DNA of 64,000 nucleotides from Lamellibrachia columna (lineage: Eukaryota; Annelida; Polychaeta; Sabellida; Siboglinidae). Position 1 is the first letter of the stretch, and every line of letters starts with the position of its first letter. Shown here in pieces: positions 46,401 to 59,597 of the stretch. A program made the position numbers and the translations under genes. The notes beneath the pieces were generated by a model. That model made no database searches, was not told the origin of the DNA, and worked only from the letters and a program-made list of their open reading frames with translations. The stretch lies in assembly GCA_963662155.1 (NCBI GenBank), contig OY759261.1, positions 46,538,411 through 46,602,410 on the forward strand, read 5' to 3'.

Positions 46401-46983
46401 TGCACTTATAATAGTTTTTGCGTTGGCAAGGTTGCAACTCTGAAAGTTCTGAGACATGGCCAACGTTCTCTCAAATTACTGGGAAACACAGGCGGACCTC
46501 CGTTTTCGGAAGTAGTGGACCAGGCCACACACTTCATGTTGGCCTGCTATGGTCAGCAAAGATGTCATTCGATGACGGAAGCACGCCAACAAATGTGGTT
46601 TTCTAAAGTAAGCAGAAACAAGGCTTCCGTACCAAACCTGTGTTCATTACCATCCACAAGTGAAGCGTTCGAACAAAATGTAGCCAGAGCCCATCTGCAA
46701 GTAGCAATTTGGCTTCATGCTTTGGGTCCCAACCCACCTGTACTAGACCCTACATCTTATGGTTGGTCACAGGAGGAGGGGAGTACTGAGCTAAGTCCAA
46801 CTACTGTCCCCTCAGACACCACGTTAGCCCCAACTGGGTTGCTAAAGCTGACCAAGTGCTCATGTCGGAATGAAATGCCATGTAGCACGAACAAGTGCAG
46901 CTGCAACAGCTCTGACATGGCATGCACATCATCTTACGCATGCCAGGGTGGACAGGCATGCCAAAATGAGAGCGGCAAGTAGG
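46401..46983 (+). pseudogene. Multicopy invertebrate protein, C-terminal half: FEN/XPG-like HhH plus Cys-rich tail
   Basis: The frame is open from about 46398 to the stop at 46981-46983 with no clear start. It reads RCTYNSFCVGKVATLKVLRH, then GQRSLKLLGNTGGPPFSEVV, then a helical part with ARQQMWFSKVSRN, LPSTSEAF, RAHLQVAIWLHALG, DPTSYGWSQEEG. The tail is LLKLTKCSCRNEMPCSTNKC then SCNSSDMACTSSYACQGGQA. I recognise the layout from a large unnamed family repeated in many invertebrate genomes. The GKxxxLK part resembles the helix-hairpin-helix after the active site of FEN1/XPG nucleases (inference). The C-terminal Cys spacing suggests metal binding. The N-terminal half is missing here. A second copy is at 49430-50540. 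Confidence 0.55.
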
Positions 46984-47501
46984 TCCTATATGATGAAGAT
47001 GAAGAGGACTGATGCTTAGAAAGGTAAGAATTTCACGAAATGCTGATCTTATGTAATTATCCTCATATGATAACACATGAAACATTAATTTGGTCATGTT
47101 CTTATGTTTTTTGTTCGCGGAACATGAAATATAGTCTTTTTTCGCATAGTCGGCAACCATTTGTAGCATACTTGTGGTCGCCATGTTGTTTTCTTTAAAA
47201 AATTTCATATCAGTTATGGTGGAATCGAATTCATCATGTCTGGAAACATATAAAATAACATTTGAATCATGTCTGTATCTTGACTGGTTGCGAAGATATA
47301 ATAAAAAGTTGATTTTGGCGCCCATTTTTTTTTCTTCAAAATGCTCAAGGGTGAGAACTCCACACCCCCTGGATGTCATTATATATAAGCTAGAGATGAA
47401 TAATCAACAAAGAAAAAATCTATATCTGGCAAAAAGGGGTTACCCCCCTCGGCTGCTGGACTAGAATATTTACGACAAGTTGTGTTATAAGTATAACGTA
47501 C
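46984..47501. other. No confidently recognised gene
   Basis: A 192-codon minus-strand frame (46801-47379) overlaps the preceding coding tail antisense and has no recognised motif. Confidence 0.35.
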
Positions 47502-47543
47502 CTCCAACTCTTTTGACGAACCGTCTCTTTCTATGGAAGCCAT
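47502..47543 (-). CDS. Possible first coding exon of a minus-strand gene
   Basis: Minus-strand ATG at 47543 in a good context (AACATGG), reading MASIERDGSSKELE, followed directly by a consensus donor GTACGT. The upstream sequence (47550-47660) is GC-richer. No following exon was recognised, so this is only a possibility. Confidence 0.2.
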
Positions 47544-48047
47544 GTTGCTTATCAGTGACAGGCGTTGACATAATACAAGCTCCGCCTCCTCGGGTCGCGA
47601 CCTTCTCGGAACTTGCCGAAAGCTATTCGGGAAGTGCACCGACCAGCGACGTCGAGTGTTGTAACCGTCGAATTAATAATTGCGTCTTCTTAATTTCGAC
47701 ACGTTTGGCCGGTCGGCATATGTTACAATATATATAGTTTACACTAAATAACAAGATTTCATAATAAAAAAAGTTTTACGATCACCTACCGTACCTTTAA
47801 TGTTGGCTTCACTCCGACGGCAGCGTTCTTTAACGTTGAAGAATGAGCAACCCGCCAACCATTTGGTTGACAACTATAGATTAAAAGGAACGTAATCGGG
47901 CCGTCCAGTATCAGTAAATTACCCCACCCGAGGTCCTTCGTAAAATTTATGTTTAGAAATGTCCTTACAACACTATGAAGTTTACACATACAGAGAGACA
48001 CGACATTATAGGTATGCAAGTATGTGCGCATCAAAGTGTGTGTGTGC

Positions 48048-48090
<43 letters not shown>

Positions 48091-49174
48091 TGTGTAAACT
48101 TAGGTTGGGCATTCTGGGAGAGCAGCTGATATTTTGTAATATTGATTGAATGAAATATATGCTCTTATATGTGATATAAGATATGTGATACGATTTTCTC
48201 TTGCATTAGGGAGCATCTGTGACCACATCTTTTACTTATTCCATCGGAGTGCGAGTGACACTGAAGATTCGCTGGCGCTGGTTCAGTACAGAAGTGACTC
48301 GAGCCGGGCTCACATTCTATTGATCTGCGTCTTCCACTGCCACAGCAGCCTACTCCTACTCGAAATTGGTAGAGCTGTCGAGGTCGTAAATGTATTCCAA
48401 AGTATGCGCGCTTGATAATATTTACTGATCTTAGTACCTTGTGTATAATTGAAGAACGCCAATCAATTTACAAATCATTTTAGATTGTAGGATATTTACA
48501 CTGACTGATGTTCTTACAACTATAATTTGACTTGTATGTTTTATCTGTTTATATTATGTACTTGAGTATGTAGGAGAATATGTGATGACGGCTAATTGAA
48601 AATCACGCTAAACGTGATATGGTAACCATCGTGAAATAAAGCTTGTTCTTACTACTGGGCCTATTCGGGCGCCCATGTAGAAATGTGTAGTTTTTTTCGA
48701 AATACCCCCTGGTTTGTGGATTGGGGGTGGAACATTAAAACGGGTTGTAGTATATATTGCAACGGTGGAATGATTTTTTTTCAGGGTAGTCTTCAACATA
48801 ACAATGACGTACGCCAACAAAGCCGTCGTTGAATGTATACATCATTTCGTAATTCCTTTCAATGTATGACTGTTTGTCTGTACCCGCTGACGAGGCTGGT
48901 GGAGCTGTTGGAGCAAGTAGTGCGGTGCACAGTCCACCGTGTGGCGCCACTGTCATAGCCATTAGGCTAGGATTCGGGAAAGAGAATGAGATATAAAAGT
49001 ACTGCAACATATTTTTGGGATCGCAGACGAACCGTTGACAAATTGGTGCAAGAAATCGTAGGCGTCAAGGAGAATTGTACATATCCACAGACGCGACTTC
49101 AACTATGATAGACTTACCCGGCTGCCTTTGTTACAAGTGCAATGTACCCATGTGCGTGTGTGTGCATGCGTCCG

Positions 49175-49214
<40 letters not shown>

Positions 49215-49429
49215 TACGTATGCAGTTTACATTTGTGAACACTTCTCGTTTCTTTTCCAGGACGTTGGCAGGTTTGTCATACCGATTTATGTAGGTGTTG
49301 AAATGTGTGGTGTTCGAGTCCCTCCCTCTTCCTGAATCTCTCTGTAAGCTGAAGATGAGCGACGTCCACCTGGAAAATTGTGGATGAATGGCTTCTACCA
49401 CAATCTCCCTTGTCATTCGTCCTGAATTG
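47544..49429. other. No recognised gene; two (GTGC)n microsatellites
   Basis: (GTGC)n runs lie at 48046-48092 and 49170-49213. The remainder has no recognisable coding sequence. Confidence 0.5.
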
Positions 49430-50540
49430 GCGTTATTCAGACAGCCAACAGAACTAGAGAGTATGAGAAGGCTAGCATTGTGCTACTCTGCTTCATAAAT
49501 CGCGGTCCAACCCAGCCGGACACGATATTCTCAGTGCGGTGCTACGCCAAGAAGGATAGTGACCGTCTGGGGTAGAAATCTAAATTCGCCACGTTTGACC
49601 AGCCACTGTATATCAAAGTAGTTGAGATAGTGCTCTCGTCGTCACAACTTGAAGGGGTCATCATGATGTTTTCATTGTGTGATGACCTACATGGGTTCAA
49701 TAGGCTACATGATGTCAGGTGCTGGCATTGACGCCTGCTGGGAGACGATCTATGCTGGAAAGCTTGTGGCACATACAATGACATACCACGTGTACTCGCG
49801 GGTTCTTGGGGCTCACTTGTTCACGAAGTGGACGTGCTGATTGTCTCCTATATAATGCTTGTTGTCGCTACCGATGCTGACATCCTGGTAATGCTGGTGA
49901 ACCAGGCCAGTGAAACACAAGGCGGTGTGTATGTGGGGTGATGCATGGCTACCTGTGTCAACGTGCTTGACACATAGGAGAAGATCGGAGCTCTTAAAAC
50001 CTACCTGCTGTTCACCCAAGACGTTTATGGTTGTGAATGTTTGTCATCACTCTCCGGCAAGGGCAGAAACAAAGTGCTGTATACGGTGAAAGAGAGTTTG
50101 GGGAACATTGGCTACATGGATGGTTTCGTCAACACTGACAACAAAAATGAAGACATCGCGGCAGCTGCAGAAATGTTCTTGACCACGTTGTACTTGGTGA
50201 ACCCGATGACCGCACTGAATGCCCTGATGTATATGCTCTACAGGAATATAAGCTCCACGGGAGCCAGTAGGAAATGTACAAGGCCTCCAATTACTGCGGC
50301 TGCCCAGTAGCATTCTTTCCGCACATACCACACTCACACTGTGCAGTAATGGAGAGACAACCTGCTTCCCACTGACTGGGGCAGGTCATGGCAAGAGGAC
50401 GGACAACTGGGTCATGTAGCAAGCGACAGCCCCCTCCCCAGCCTCAGACAAACTCCTGCGTATGGATTCTTGTGGTAGCATGGGCCTTAGCCTGTGGATG
50501 CATGGAGGTGTGGTTGCACTGCACTGCCCTCAGCTCATCT
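49430..50540 (+). pseudogene. Second copy of the FEN/XPG-like multicopy protein, frameshifted
   Basis: Pieces in the right order but different frames: ATFDQPLYIKVVEIVLSSSQ (about 49587-49650); YMMSGAGIDACWETIYAGKL then MTYHVYSRVLGAHLF (about 49702-49820); DADILVMLVNQASETQGGVY (about 49873-49935); and YGCECLSSLSGKGRNKVLYT followed by VKESLGN (about 50030-50105). The DxDILVML strand and the later SGKGxxK turn resemble the acidic strand and helix-hairpin-helix of FEN1/XPG-type nucleases. The Gly-Cys-Asp expected before the turn reads C-E-C here. Frameshifts near 49700 and 49830 and several stops show it is dead. The Cys-rich tail is not visible, though WGRSWQEDGQ near 50370 fits the region before it. 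Confidence 0.55.
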
Positions 50541-51480
50541 TGTAGTGGGGTAGATGAGCTTTAAACAACTGGTATTGAGTACGCATTAGTGTGAATGATT
50601 TGATAGCATAGCATCTTGTTGAGGTAGATTTTCTGTATTAGTACGTAACACTGAATGTAATGTTATGCTTCTGACCGTCGTAAGTAATAAGACTATGGAA
50701 TTGTACTCTTTTATTCGATATAAACTCCAGCATTTGCCTTTTAGCATAAGTGGTTCAGAAGCTATGAAGTTAATAAAAAGGTTTGCCGACATCTTAGCCG
50801 CCATCTTGAATTATGTTTAACTCAAGGTGGGTTCAACGGGATTTTAGTATGCTACTCTAGACACTTTGTATTGAACTTTTACGTTTTATCTAAGACTCCT
50901 GGACTATTAGAAGGATTTGATTGGTAGAACCTGACATTTCGTCAGGACGACCATCGTCAGGCCTAATTAATTAATGCGTCGAATAGTATTGGTATTATCT
51001 TGCATGCAGCTATCGATTTGCTTCTCAAACATTTAAGTTAAGGTGTCTCATTTAAGAAACTGACTTACTGTTCTTTTCACTAAGTAGCGTAGTCAATCAG
51101 GAGTTGAGATTATCTAAGCTCACGGGCAAGCGATCTACCCTCTAGTGTTGGGTCTCGCTGTATCTGCGGAGTTTTATTTGGTTCATATTATGGTACTCAG
51201 GCGACAATTTAGATGTACCACGTGGTTGAAGTAAATGATTGTGTTCCTGTACTACATGTTCTCTTTCCAGCCCATAGTCGTTGTCTGCCATTTGATTGGG
51301 AATCCTATTTTAATAAGAAAATGTCCTGGATGATAACATAATATGTGATCATTGATCATTTATAGAGGATTATGTGATAAGGTTCGGTAGTGTACGTATG
51401 TGTACGTTTGTTCCTCTACTGTTGCCTCATAAATGCAGCCTTCGCAAATGTACATGGCTTAGGATGAGAAGGGCGTAGGA
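50541..51480. other. No recognised gene
   Basis: Unique sequence with nothing recognised. Confidence 0.45.
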
Positions 51481-52690
51481 TGTCATTCTTGTTCTTACGT
51501 TGTTGTCTGAATCACGGAAAACATCGCCACTTATGATCGAGACAAAGCTGGCAAGTTTATCGTCAACTCGCGATCAGAACGAGCAACAGAAGGAGATATG
51601 TTTGTTGTGATGTGTGGCGTTACACGATTATTTCTTAGACACGTGTTGAGCTTTTTGGCTTTCATTCAGACGAAGCAGCCTTGACTACCCTGCATACCTC
51701 CTCATTAAGCGTGTTGCATCTTAATGGCCAAGGCCCGATATGCGGTTGCATTACGATGTTTGAATACAACGTAAGTTGTGCACAGGAGTTCAACTGTTTA
51801 CTGTTGAATGGTGGTGCGTTACTGACTTCAATACCTCAGGGATACTGATCATATGGTAAAATGACGGCCGTAGATCTACATATGGAAGTGGAGACGTAAT
51901 CATGCTGCAGCTAATGATTCCTTCTCGATCTGTGTGTATCGACTTTTTGCATCAGTCAAAGCTTGCATAGGCGATAACCTTTGAGTGTTCACCTGTGGCT
52001 AGCTTACATTGGACTGACCAGAGTCCCAGGGGACATGCATCAACGATCAGGGTGTTGTCCGTGTTCACATCGACGCATGCGTGGTCGGCGTCTTGTCTTT
52101 ATTTTGTCAAATACGTCATCATGTATCGATGTATATTTCTCTGTGCGATTATTATTGGTTAGATCTCATAGTTCAGCTCAGTACAACAGCTCACTAGGCC
52201 AAGAAAGCTGTGTACTTATTTGATATCCTTGGTCGGGTCAGCTCGCTTGATATCGGGGACTTTCCTTTGATCAGATGATATACTGTGACTGAATATGGTA
52301 ACAAAGACATCTGTCAGCGACGTATCCTTCTTGCGCATCTTGATTTATGCCAAAGGTCTAAATATCATGATTAACGTTGGTGTAGCCTTGTATATCCTGG
52401 TTGCAATTTCGGATTGCGTTCTGAAATATTTCAGCAGTAGATTTGATACCAACGTTCAATCTACTGTATCGTCGGGGACCACGGTGTGTGCTGAAAGTGA
52501 AAATCGGTCTTTCTCTTTGAATTGTTATATTTGGTGGACCCATTTCAACACATATTCGTACCTCTGAGTTATTTGGGTTTCGGTACAACTATTATGGGCG
52601 ATATCCATAATGTGAGGCAATGAACTATCTCGATGATATCAGGCTTTTCTAGTCTGACAAGTTCTTCTTCCATATTGACTCTCGAATGGA
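51480..52690 (-). pseudogene. Ty3/gypsy LTR-retrotransposon pol remnant (RT and RNase H)
   Basis: On the minus strand, EELVRLEKPDIIE and LWISPIIVVPKPK (about 52670-52570) lead into SEVRICVEMGPPN then RERPIFTFSTHRGPRRYSRL then STAEIFQNAIRN and NVNHDI. These match the gypsy RT fingers and the FSTH..RY.RL.FG...A.E.FQ block; the YVDD/ISDD site reads NHDI. The motif A block between RERPI and FTFSTH is deleted. Further down (about 51990-51920), KVIAYAS and ALTDAKSRYTQIEKESLAAA are gypsy RNase H landmarks in shifted frames. No LTRs or gag were found. The element is dead and heavily decayed. Confidence 0.75.
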
Positions 52691-53500
52691 ATCCTGTGGT
52701 GAACTGGGCCGTAGGCGTCACTTCAGTGTAAATATTAAGCTTCATTTTGGTCCCATGGAATTTCCCAAGACGTTCGAACAGTTCTGGATATTGGAGATGT
52801 GGCTCTCAAACGATGTGCTATTGACAGCATTGATTATGTGTAATAAATCAAGCTCATTGCATGCTCACATCCTAGAAGACACCCATGATTTCCATCAACG
52901 GTACAGAAAGGTATGTACATCAACTTCTTTCTTGATACGACATCAGCTGTCATCTTGCTTGTTCATTAGATCCATATGCATGAATCTTCTTGATGACCGC
53001 CCGGGAATAAGGTTGGCACTCTACATAGACACAACTGCGTGGAATGGTAGTAGCCTGTCACGTTTTTCACATCACGTTTTGGTCATATCGCCAATTGACC
53101 TGTAAACTGATTGTTCTGGCTTTGCAGAGCCCTGCTGTAAATATTCGAGCTTTGCTGTATAGATTCGATGAAACTCTGCCCTCTCTGTGATCTGCATCAT
53201 TGTGCAAAATTATTGTTCTTTCCACAAGAATGGGCGGCGTGGTACAGTTGACCATAGGCAGGAAACTGTATCTTGCCGCAGATGGTGTGATGTGTGGTGA
53301 TAGTTTTGGGCCTGACAGAGAAAAGGGTCTGACGAAATGTTCCATAACAATCACCTTGTTGACAGGCTTCGTGGTAACAACTCAATAAGACTTGAATAAA
53401 GTAAACGATTCCCATTTGCATTTAAATGCGTTGACATGCATTTGCTAATAATCCCTAAATTACATGATTATGGTAATATGTATTTTAAAATATATTTTTT
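52691..53500. other. No confidently recognised gene
   Basis: Frames at 52686-53105 (+) and 53067-53354 (-) match nothing I know; this may be more of the gypsy or Helitron remnants. Confidence 0.35.
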
Positions 53501-54095
53501 CTATGGCACCAAACAAGGACATAGTCAATCTCATCAACAACAAGTTGGTCCAATAACTGCCTGGTGAGTATGTGACATACAAGTCCATTGACACTGTTGT
53601 CGACCAAGATCAAGCTGTGCAGTATCCCATCCGGTTCATCGACCCTCTAGATCCACCAGGCATGCCTACACACAAACTGGTGCTCAAGCACGGCGCACCC
53701 ATAATGCTGTTGAGAAACTTGGATACCCCAAGTTGCGCAACGGAACCCGGCTTACTGTCAAGCGGATCATATCACATGTCTTGGAAGCGACAATCATCAC
53801 TGACCAAGCAAAGGATGGAGACGTCTTTATACCAATGATCCCCACCATCCCAATAGATGAGCCATTTGAATTCAAGCAGCGCCAGCTTTCTGTTAAGACC
53901 AGCTTTGCAATGTTCATTAATTAACAAAGCACAGAGACAGTCACCGAAGGTTGTTAGAATGCATGTTAAGTCACCGTGCTTCTCCCATGGATAGCTCTAT
54001 GTGGGTTGATCAAGAGTTGGAACTTGCACGAACCTCCGCATCCTGGCACCAAATGAAAAAAACAAGAATATTGTTTACCCTAAAGCATTGCAACA
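53500..54095 (+). pseudogene. Helitron Pif1-like helicase, C-terminal remnant
   Basis: Ordered pieces are NKDIVNLINNKLVQ, stop, LPGEYVTYKSIDTVVDQDQA, DPPGMPTHKLVLKHGAPIML, LRNLD. After a frameshift near 53730 come RNGTRLTVKRIISHVLEATI, IPTIPIDEPFEFKQRQLSVK and SFAMFIN. Then, past a stop, SHG-x-LYVG-x-SRVGTCTNLRI and NIVYPKAL (about 53970-54090). This is the standard C-terminal order of the Helitron helicase, which drives rolling-circle transposition. Two stops and two or more frameshifts make it a pseudogene. The Rep/HUH domain and the 3' hairpin with CTRR end were not seen. Confidence 0.85.
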
Positions 54096-54200
54096 AAAGA
54101 CCCAGTCATCGCCGTGAATTTTTTTTTACTGCTGGTCGACTTCCTTCAGTGTGTTTACATGTCTGATTATCAGAGCATGCATTTGTGAACAATACACGTA

Positions 54201-54475
<275 letters not shown>

Positions 54476-54659
54476 GGGTGTGCGTACGTTCGTGCGTGTG
54501 TGTGCGCGCGCTTGCGTGTGTGCGTGCATGTATGCGCATGCATATGCATGTGTGCGTACGTGTTCATGCGTGTGTGTGCCTGAGTGAGTATGCGCATGCG
54601 TATGTTCATGCCTGTTCGCGCGCGTTTGCGTGCGTGCATGTGTATATTTTTCCCGCATC

Positions 54660-55425
54660 GCCTGTTTGATTTTTCCATTGTCATTATATGTCGTCTTGTT
54701 AGACTACGCATTGACAAGCCGCCTGCGTGTCGTCGCCCTGTAGACGAGGGAAACTTGGGAGCTTGGGTGTGCCCCAGCATTTCGGGTGGATATACGTTGA
54801 ATATATGTTGGCTCCCAATATGCTCGCAACGAAAACAACATCGGTCCTCTAGTAGTCGACAGCTTTCGCTGCTTACGATTAGTGTATTCGCTAATATCGT
54901 ACTTCTGCCACAAAGGATTGTACTGTACATTCAGCAATGTGTACGACGGTGTTATTTTGCATACTAGCGAATTATATTCTACATATATTAACACATTTTG
55001 ATAGCACCATTTATGCGAACACAATTCCCACGGGCCCCACATATTTTTTTTCGTGCTCATCCTTACATTTTACATGATAAAGATTCACGTTGCATAATTG
55101 CACAAACTATGTCAGTTTGGAAACTGTACCCACGACCTGTTGCGAGTCGCACTAACGACGAAACATGAACTGCCATGGCTTACTTTAGATGTATAAACAT
55201 TCAAACCAGCAGTAATGTCTTAGACAACATAATGCAGATCAGTGACAAGTTACGCGGACCACATATTATGTTGTAAAATAACGTTACGGAGACGGCTGAT
55301 AACATCAGTGTATGAACTGAAAACAACTATTCAATTGTCATTTAATACATAATGCTAATACATACATGACTGCGGTCTATGTTGAAGCACCATGGCATAT
55401 TTACATGTATTTTTTATCAAGCTCA
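54660..55425. other. No recognised gene
   Basis: Unique sequence with nothing recognised. Confidence 0.5.
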
Positions 55426-55770
55426 CTCTTGCAAGACAACACAAACAGATTCGATCATCTAATTCTAATCTACGTTTTGTTCCCAGTGTTAAGACAAATG
55501 TCGGAGCTAGAGCTTGTTCAGTTGTTGCTGCACCAACTCTGTGGAACTCTCTGTTAGTGTTAAGTTTGTAGGAAATACAGCAACATTTCGAGGTAAACTA
55601 AAACCCCACCTGTCTAAACTTGCTTACCCTGCATAGCTGCCCAGCGTACCAATCCAACTGTTTACAACTGGAACTACTTATCGATTAGGAACTTCCGTTT
55701 GTTTTGGTGCTGCCGAGCTTAGGTCTCCCGAGGATTTTAATGCAATAAAAGTATTTTATATATTATTATA
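55426..55770 (+). pseudogene. LINE C-terminal end, frameshifted
   Basis: It reads IRSSNSNLRFVPSVKTNVGA then RACSVVAAPTLWNSLLV. After a frameshift near 55550 it reads VKFVGNTATFRGKLKPHLSK then LAYPA. The R-A-x-S-V-A-x-P-x-L-W-N-S-L motif followed by FRxKLKxHL is the common C-terminal tail of Jockey/L2-type animal LINEs. AATAAA near 55745 may be its 3' signal. Confidence 0.75.
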
Positions 55771-57509
55771 TTAATTAAGTAAATTTGTAAAACGCAATGA
55801 CACTTCCGATTTTAATATGTTTTGGGCTTCATTAAAGTTGTTACAATCAAACACAAAGCGTCGCACATTTATACTGTCTACGGTTTCATGCGGTCTAACA
55901 CCAACACAATATGTACAATATGTAAGACGGCCGCGTGACATTATATATTATCAGAAAAAAAACAATGTCGTAGAACGCCTCTCTTGAACAATTTGACAAC
56001 ACCCGAAACGTCTGCGTCTAGTCGCAGGCGAAACAATAAAAACATTAAGTGACGACATTAAAAGTAACAGGAACACAGACAGGAACATTTGTCACGAAGG
56101 TATACTTGTCGAACACTAATCTGGATCGCGTCAACATTAAATATGAAGAAACAATCGCTATTACGTGTGTACATGGTGTGTGTCAATGTGGCAGGAAATT
56201 GTAATATTGGAGGCATCGTTCAGTTTCCAAATATTAGACGCCAGGTGCCAGCACCGATGCAGCACTATAGTGTCCAAAACGCGATATTGTCTTGCTATGG
56301 TCTGTGTCATTATTGCGCAGGTCGATTACGGCCGTTGCAAGCTGCAATAATCTTGACAGAGGAGAGATTCGCCATACATAGCAACAAGATGTTAGCCTAA
56401 ATATACCGAGCGATAATAGGGTTTGTTTACAATGAAAATTAAGGTAGCATAGTGAATTGTCAGAAAGAATTGAACATTGATTAAAATAAGTATTACTGTA
56501 ACACATATAATTTACATAAACTTGCTATAGCCTTACGTTAAAAAAACGTTTTTGTTAACAGAGGCAGTATTTATTATGAGGTAGCTATTCCCGGACTCAA
56601 ATTCAGCGAGTGATACAGTTCTTTAATATTTATTCAGAACAGTAAAGAAGACGTGGGTTGACAAAAAATGTTGTCAGGGATTTTACCAATAATGGGAAGG
56701 AGGGGTCAGGGATATCGAAATTGCCGGAAGATGGTAATTGCCATGCTAGTGTACCAGCTATGTAAGGAGGAGGAAGTTGGATTCGTTGATTTGTGGGGAT
56801 GTTTTGTTTACAATTTACTTACATGGTTCTTGTTTTTCGACATGTGCGACAATGATTGGTGACACGGGTGCTTCGGTGCGATACTGGCAATGAACATTCA
56901 CTGGAATACTCGCAACGTTTATAGTAGAAGTCGTGCAACGGAAGGAGGGCGATAAGTGATGGACGTCTGCACATCCCCCTACGAATATTACAATTTTAAT
57001 GTGCTTCAAAGAAAGTGTCATAAACTACTGGGCTGTGACTACCATACCGACGGCGTACTATTGTAATATATTACAACGATGCGAAATAACTTCTTTAGGT
57101 TATTGCCTTATCACTAAAATAAGGCAACCATCCACATGGAATAATACATTTTGAACCCTCGTTCTCAACGCACCACTAGTGAACCAATATGTGTGTTCTT
57201 GTTTGTTCGTCTTACCCTGGTAATTTGAATGTTTGTGTTCATCGTATTAAACTACATTTAGCAATATAAATTACATAGATGTCCATCTGAAGCTTGCTGC
57301 GTTTAATGTCATTTTTATATATTGTTATATGTAATTATTTGAGTAAGCTACTGGCTTAGTAAGCTATGTAGATGGTTAATTGGCAACCACAACATGGGCA
57401 GACATGACAAGGGATACTATGTCAAACGTATCCAAAACAACATGCGTCTGAATTAGGGATGTCCGTTCGTGAACTTGTAAAGGTTGTACAGGACAGGTAC
57501 CAATGGAAA
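55771..57509. other. No recognised gene
   Basis: Frames at 56089-56400 and 56668-56862 lack recognisable motifs. Confidence 0.5.
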
Positions 57510-57600
57510 CACAATACAATACAGTACAAAACAGTGCAATACAATAATACTTTATTCGTCCAACCAGGAAATTACAGTGCCGATGGACACTTACAAAACG
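57510..57600 (-). repeat. LINE 3' tail fragment
   Basis: On the minus strand CTGTAATTTCCTGGTTGGAC and GAATAAAGTATTATTGTATT are followed by irregular ATTGT/CTGT pentamers. This resembles the short-repeat 3' end of CR1/L2-type LINEs. Confidence 0.55.
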
Positions 57601-59597
57601 ATAGAAACAAAACCTTGAACATTAGGTCTAGAGTTGGCACATCACATATATACAGTATAAATCAAATATTTCTGTCTAATTTAGCGTTAAGAATTTAAAT
57701 GAAAAGTATGCTTGTAGTGGTTTGTCTTGATGTTAGGGAGTATAAATATGCTGCTTCTGTGACTGAGCCTATAATAAAATTCGACACGTAACACTAAGCA
57801 ACACTGGCGTTATGTATTGTGAACATCTATTATGGGTGGGGCTCGACTAGATGGCAGTAAGTTACATTTAGCAACGGAAGCTGCATATATTGCCTTACTT
57901 CTTCGCTTTTCAGCATTTCACAATAACTAGTATTCCATTAATACAATAATAAATTACCCGCACAAAATATGTACATGATCAAGCGACCACGCGGACAGAT
58001 AGGCAACGCCCAGTTCTTGTTGAGTTTGCGTGATAAATGCTGGGGCGCAATGACCCGGGTCATCGTGCTCTATTATGACATTTTCAACGTAAACAGGGGC
58101 GGCAAGGACTGGTTTATAGACATACATGTACATTGGGCCTGTAGCTCAGCTCATTAATGTGTAAAGCTGGACTTTATTTATATTAGTATACATATGTTCT
58201 ATTATCTTAAAAAAGACAACTTCCAGCGTTCAAAAATACAAACAGGGTATGTCTGCTTAGCTTACATGAACCATAAACGTTGTTTCCAACAAACATGCAA
58301 AGCATTATCCAAATCAAGTTAGCATCGATATATCCATCAAAATATGTATAGTTTCTACACAGGCCCATGTTCTAGCATATGTAACGAAACTGCGATCAAT
58401 TACGACCGGTGACACACAAGAACGAATCAACGTAGCATATATATGTACTGTCAAACCAGAAAGATAATTATCATTGCTCATTACGGCATTCCCGCATTAC
58501 TGGGTGGTTCAGCTTTGTTTTGTACGTTCGGAAATGGAGTAATCAAAACATAACGATATCCTAAAATACACAAGTATCTTAAAACGAGAATATTTGGATT
58601 GGACTTGTTCACCAGAATCTTGTCATCTGCAAGCGGTATTTTCAGGAATCGTTTCCATTTTTTCGCCGCAATACACCGAGCAAGTAATGTTGCTTAGGTT
58701 AGGCACATCGGTATTATTACATCGAATTTCAAATGTAATGTTAAAGTAATTATAGAAAATCATTCAATCAAGAACCACATAGAACCAGTAGTTTCATGGT
58801 GCCGCAATGGTCCGGTAGAGGGAGTGGCTGTTAACCTAATTTACTTATTGAGTTACGACTTTGTGTTGACATCATTGCACACATGTTCCCGTTAGAACCG
58901 GTTGATTTGCTTGGCTTCTTTGACCTTGTCTCCTCTTTGGCATAAATTGTGTTCATCCTTAAAATAAAATCGACCGATTTTTAGACAATAAACGCAAATG
59001 CTGTTTACTTCGCGTCTTGACGCAGGAGTGCCGTTTCATATACTGGATGAAGAACGTGTTTGCTGCCAGCATGATTAAAACTAACAATAGCAATCACTTG
59101 AGCATAAATGTGAATATAGTGTTTGATTTAAAATTTACACTAAATAAATACTGTGTTTAAACTGTTGTTTTCGCACACATACTTATTACACGCACGTAAT
59201 CAAACATGTATATTACAAGCATCCAGTGTAGAAATTTAGCGATAACGTTTTACACAACCGTATAACGAATGCCAACTAAAACAGTTCCTACGGTTGAAAC
59301 TAATATCTACACACTCCGTGAAAGGACATAATGTTTCAAAAATATTGGTTTGCTGTAAGGGGGCATATATGAATTTATCTGGCCCCAAATTTAAGAAATG
59401 CCTCGGTGCACGCAGCTTCCTAGTGGAAACTAATTGGGTCTAACCTAGACTGACGAAGAAAAGGTAAACAATGGAATATAGTCGTTTTACGAACTAATGA
59501 ATCACTGTTCGCTATTGGATTCACCCAAGATATTGACACAAATATCCTTTACGGCGATACGAATGTATCATTGAATCTGGTCATCAAAACATCACTG
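57601..59597. other. No recognised gene
   Basis: Unique AT-rich sequence. GGCTTCTTTGACCTTG at about 58912 recurs at about 62224 in related surroundings, a hint of another dispersed repeat. Confidence 0.45.

Noticed and set aside
46801..47379. 192-codon minus-strand frame
   Set aside because: Its C-terminal third is antisense to the Cys-rich coding tail and the rest has no recognised motif; kept only as a comment.
49114..49416. 100-codon minus-strand frame with an Arg-Thr-His-Ala repeat
   Set aside because: Half of it is the GTGC microsatellite and the remainder matches nothing.
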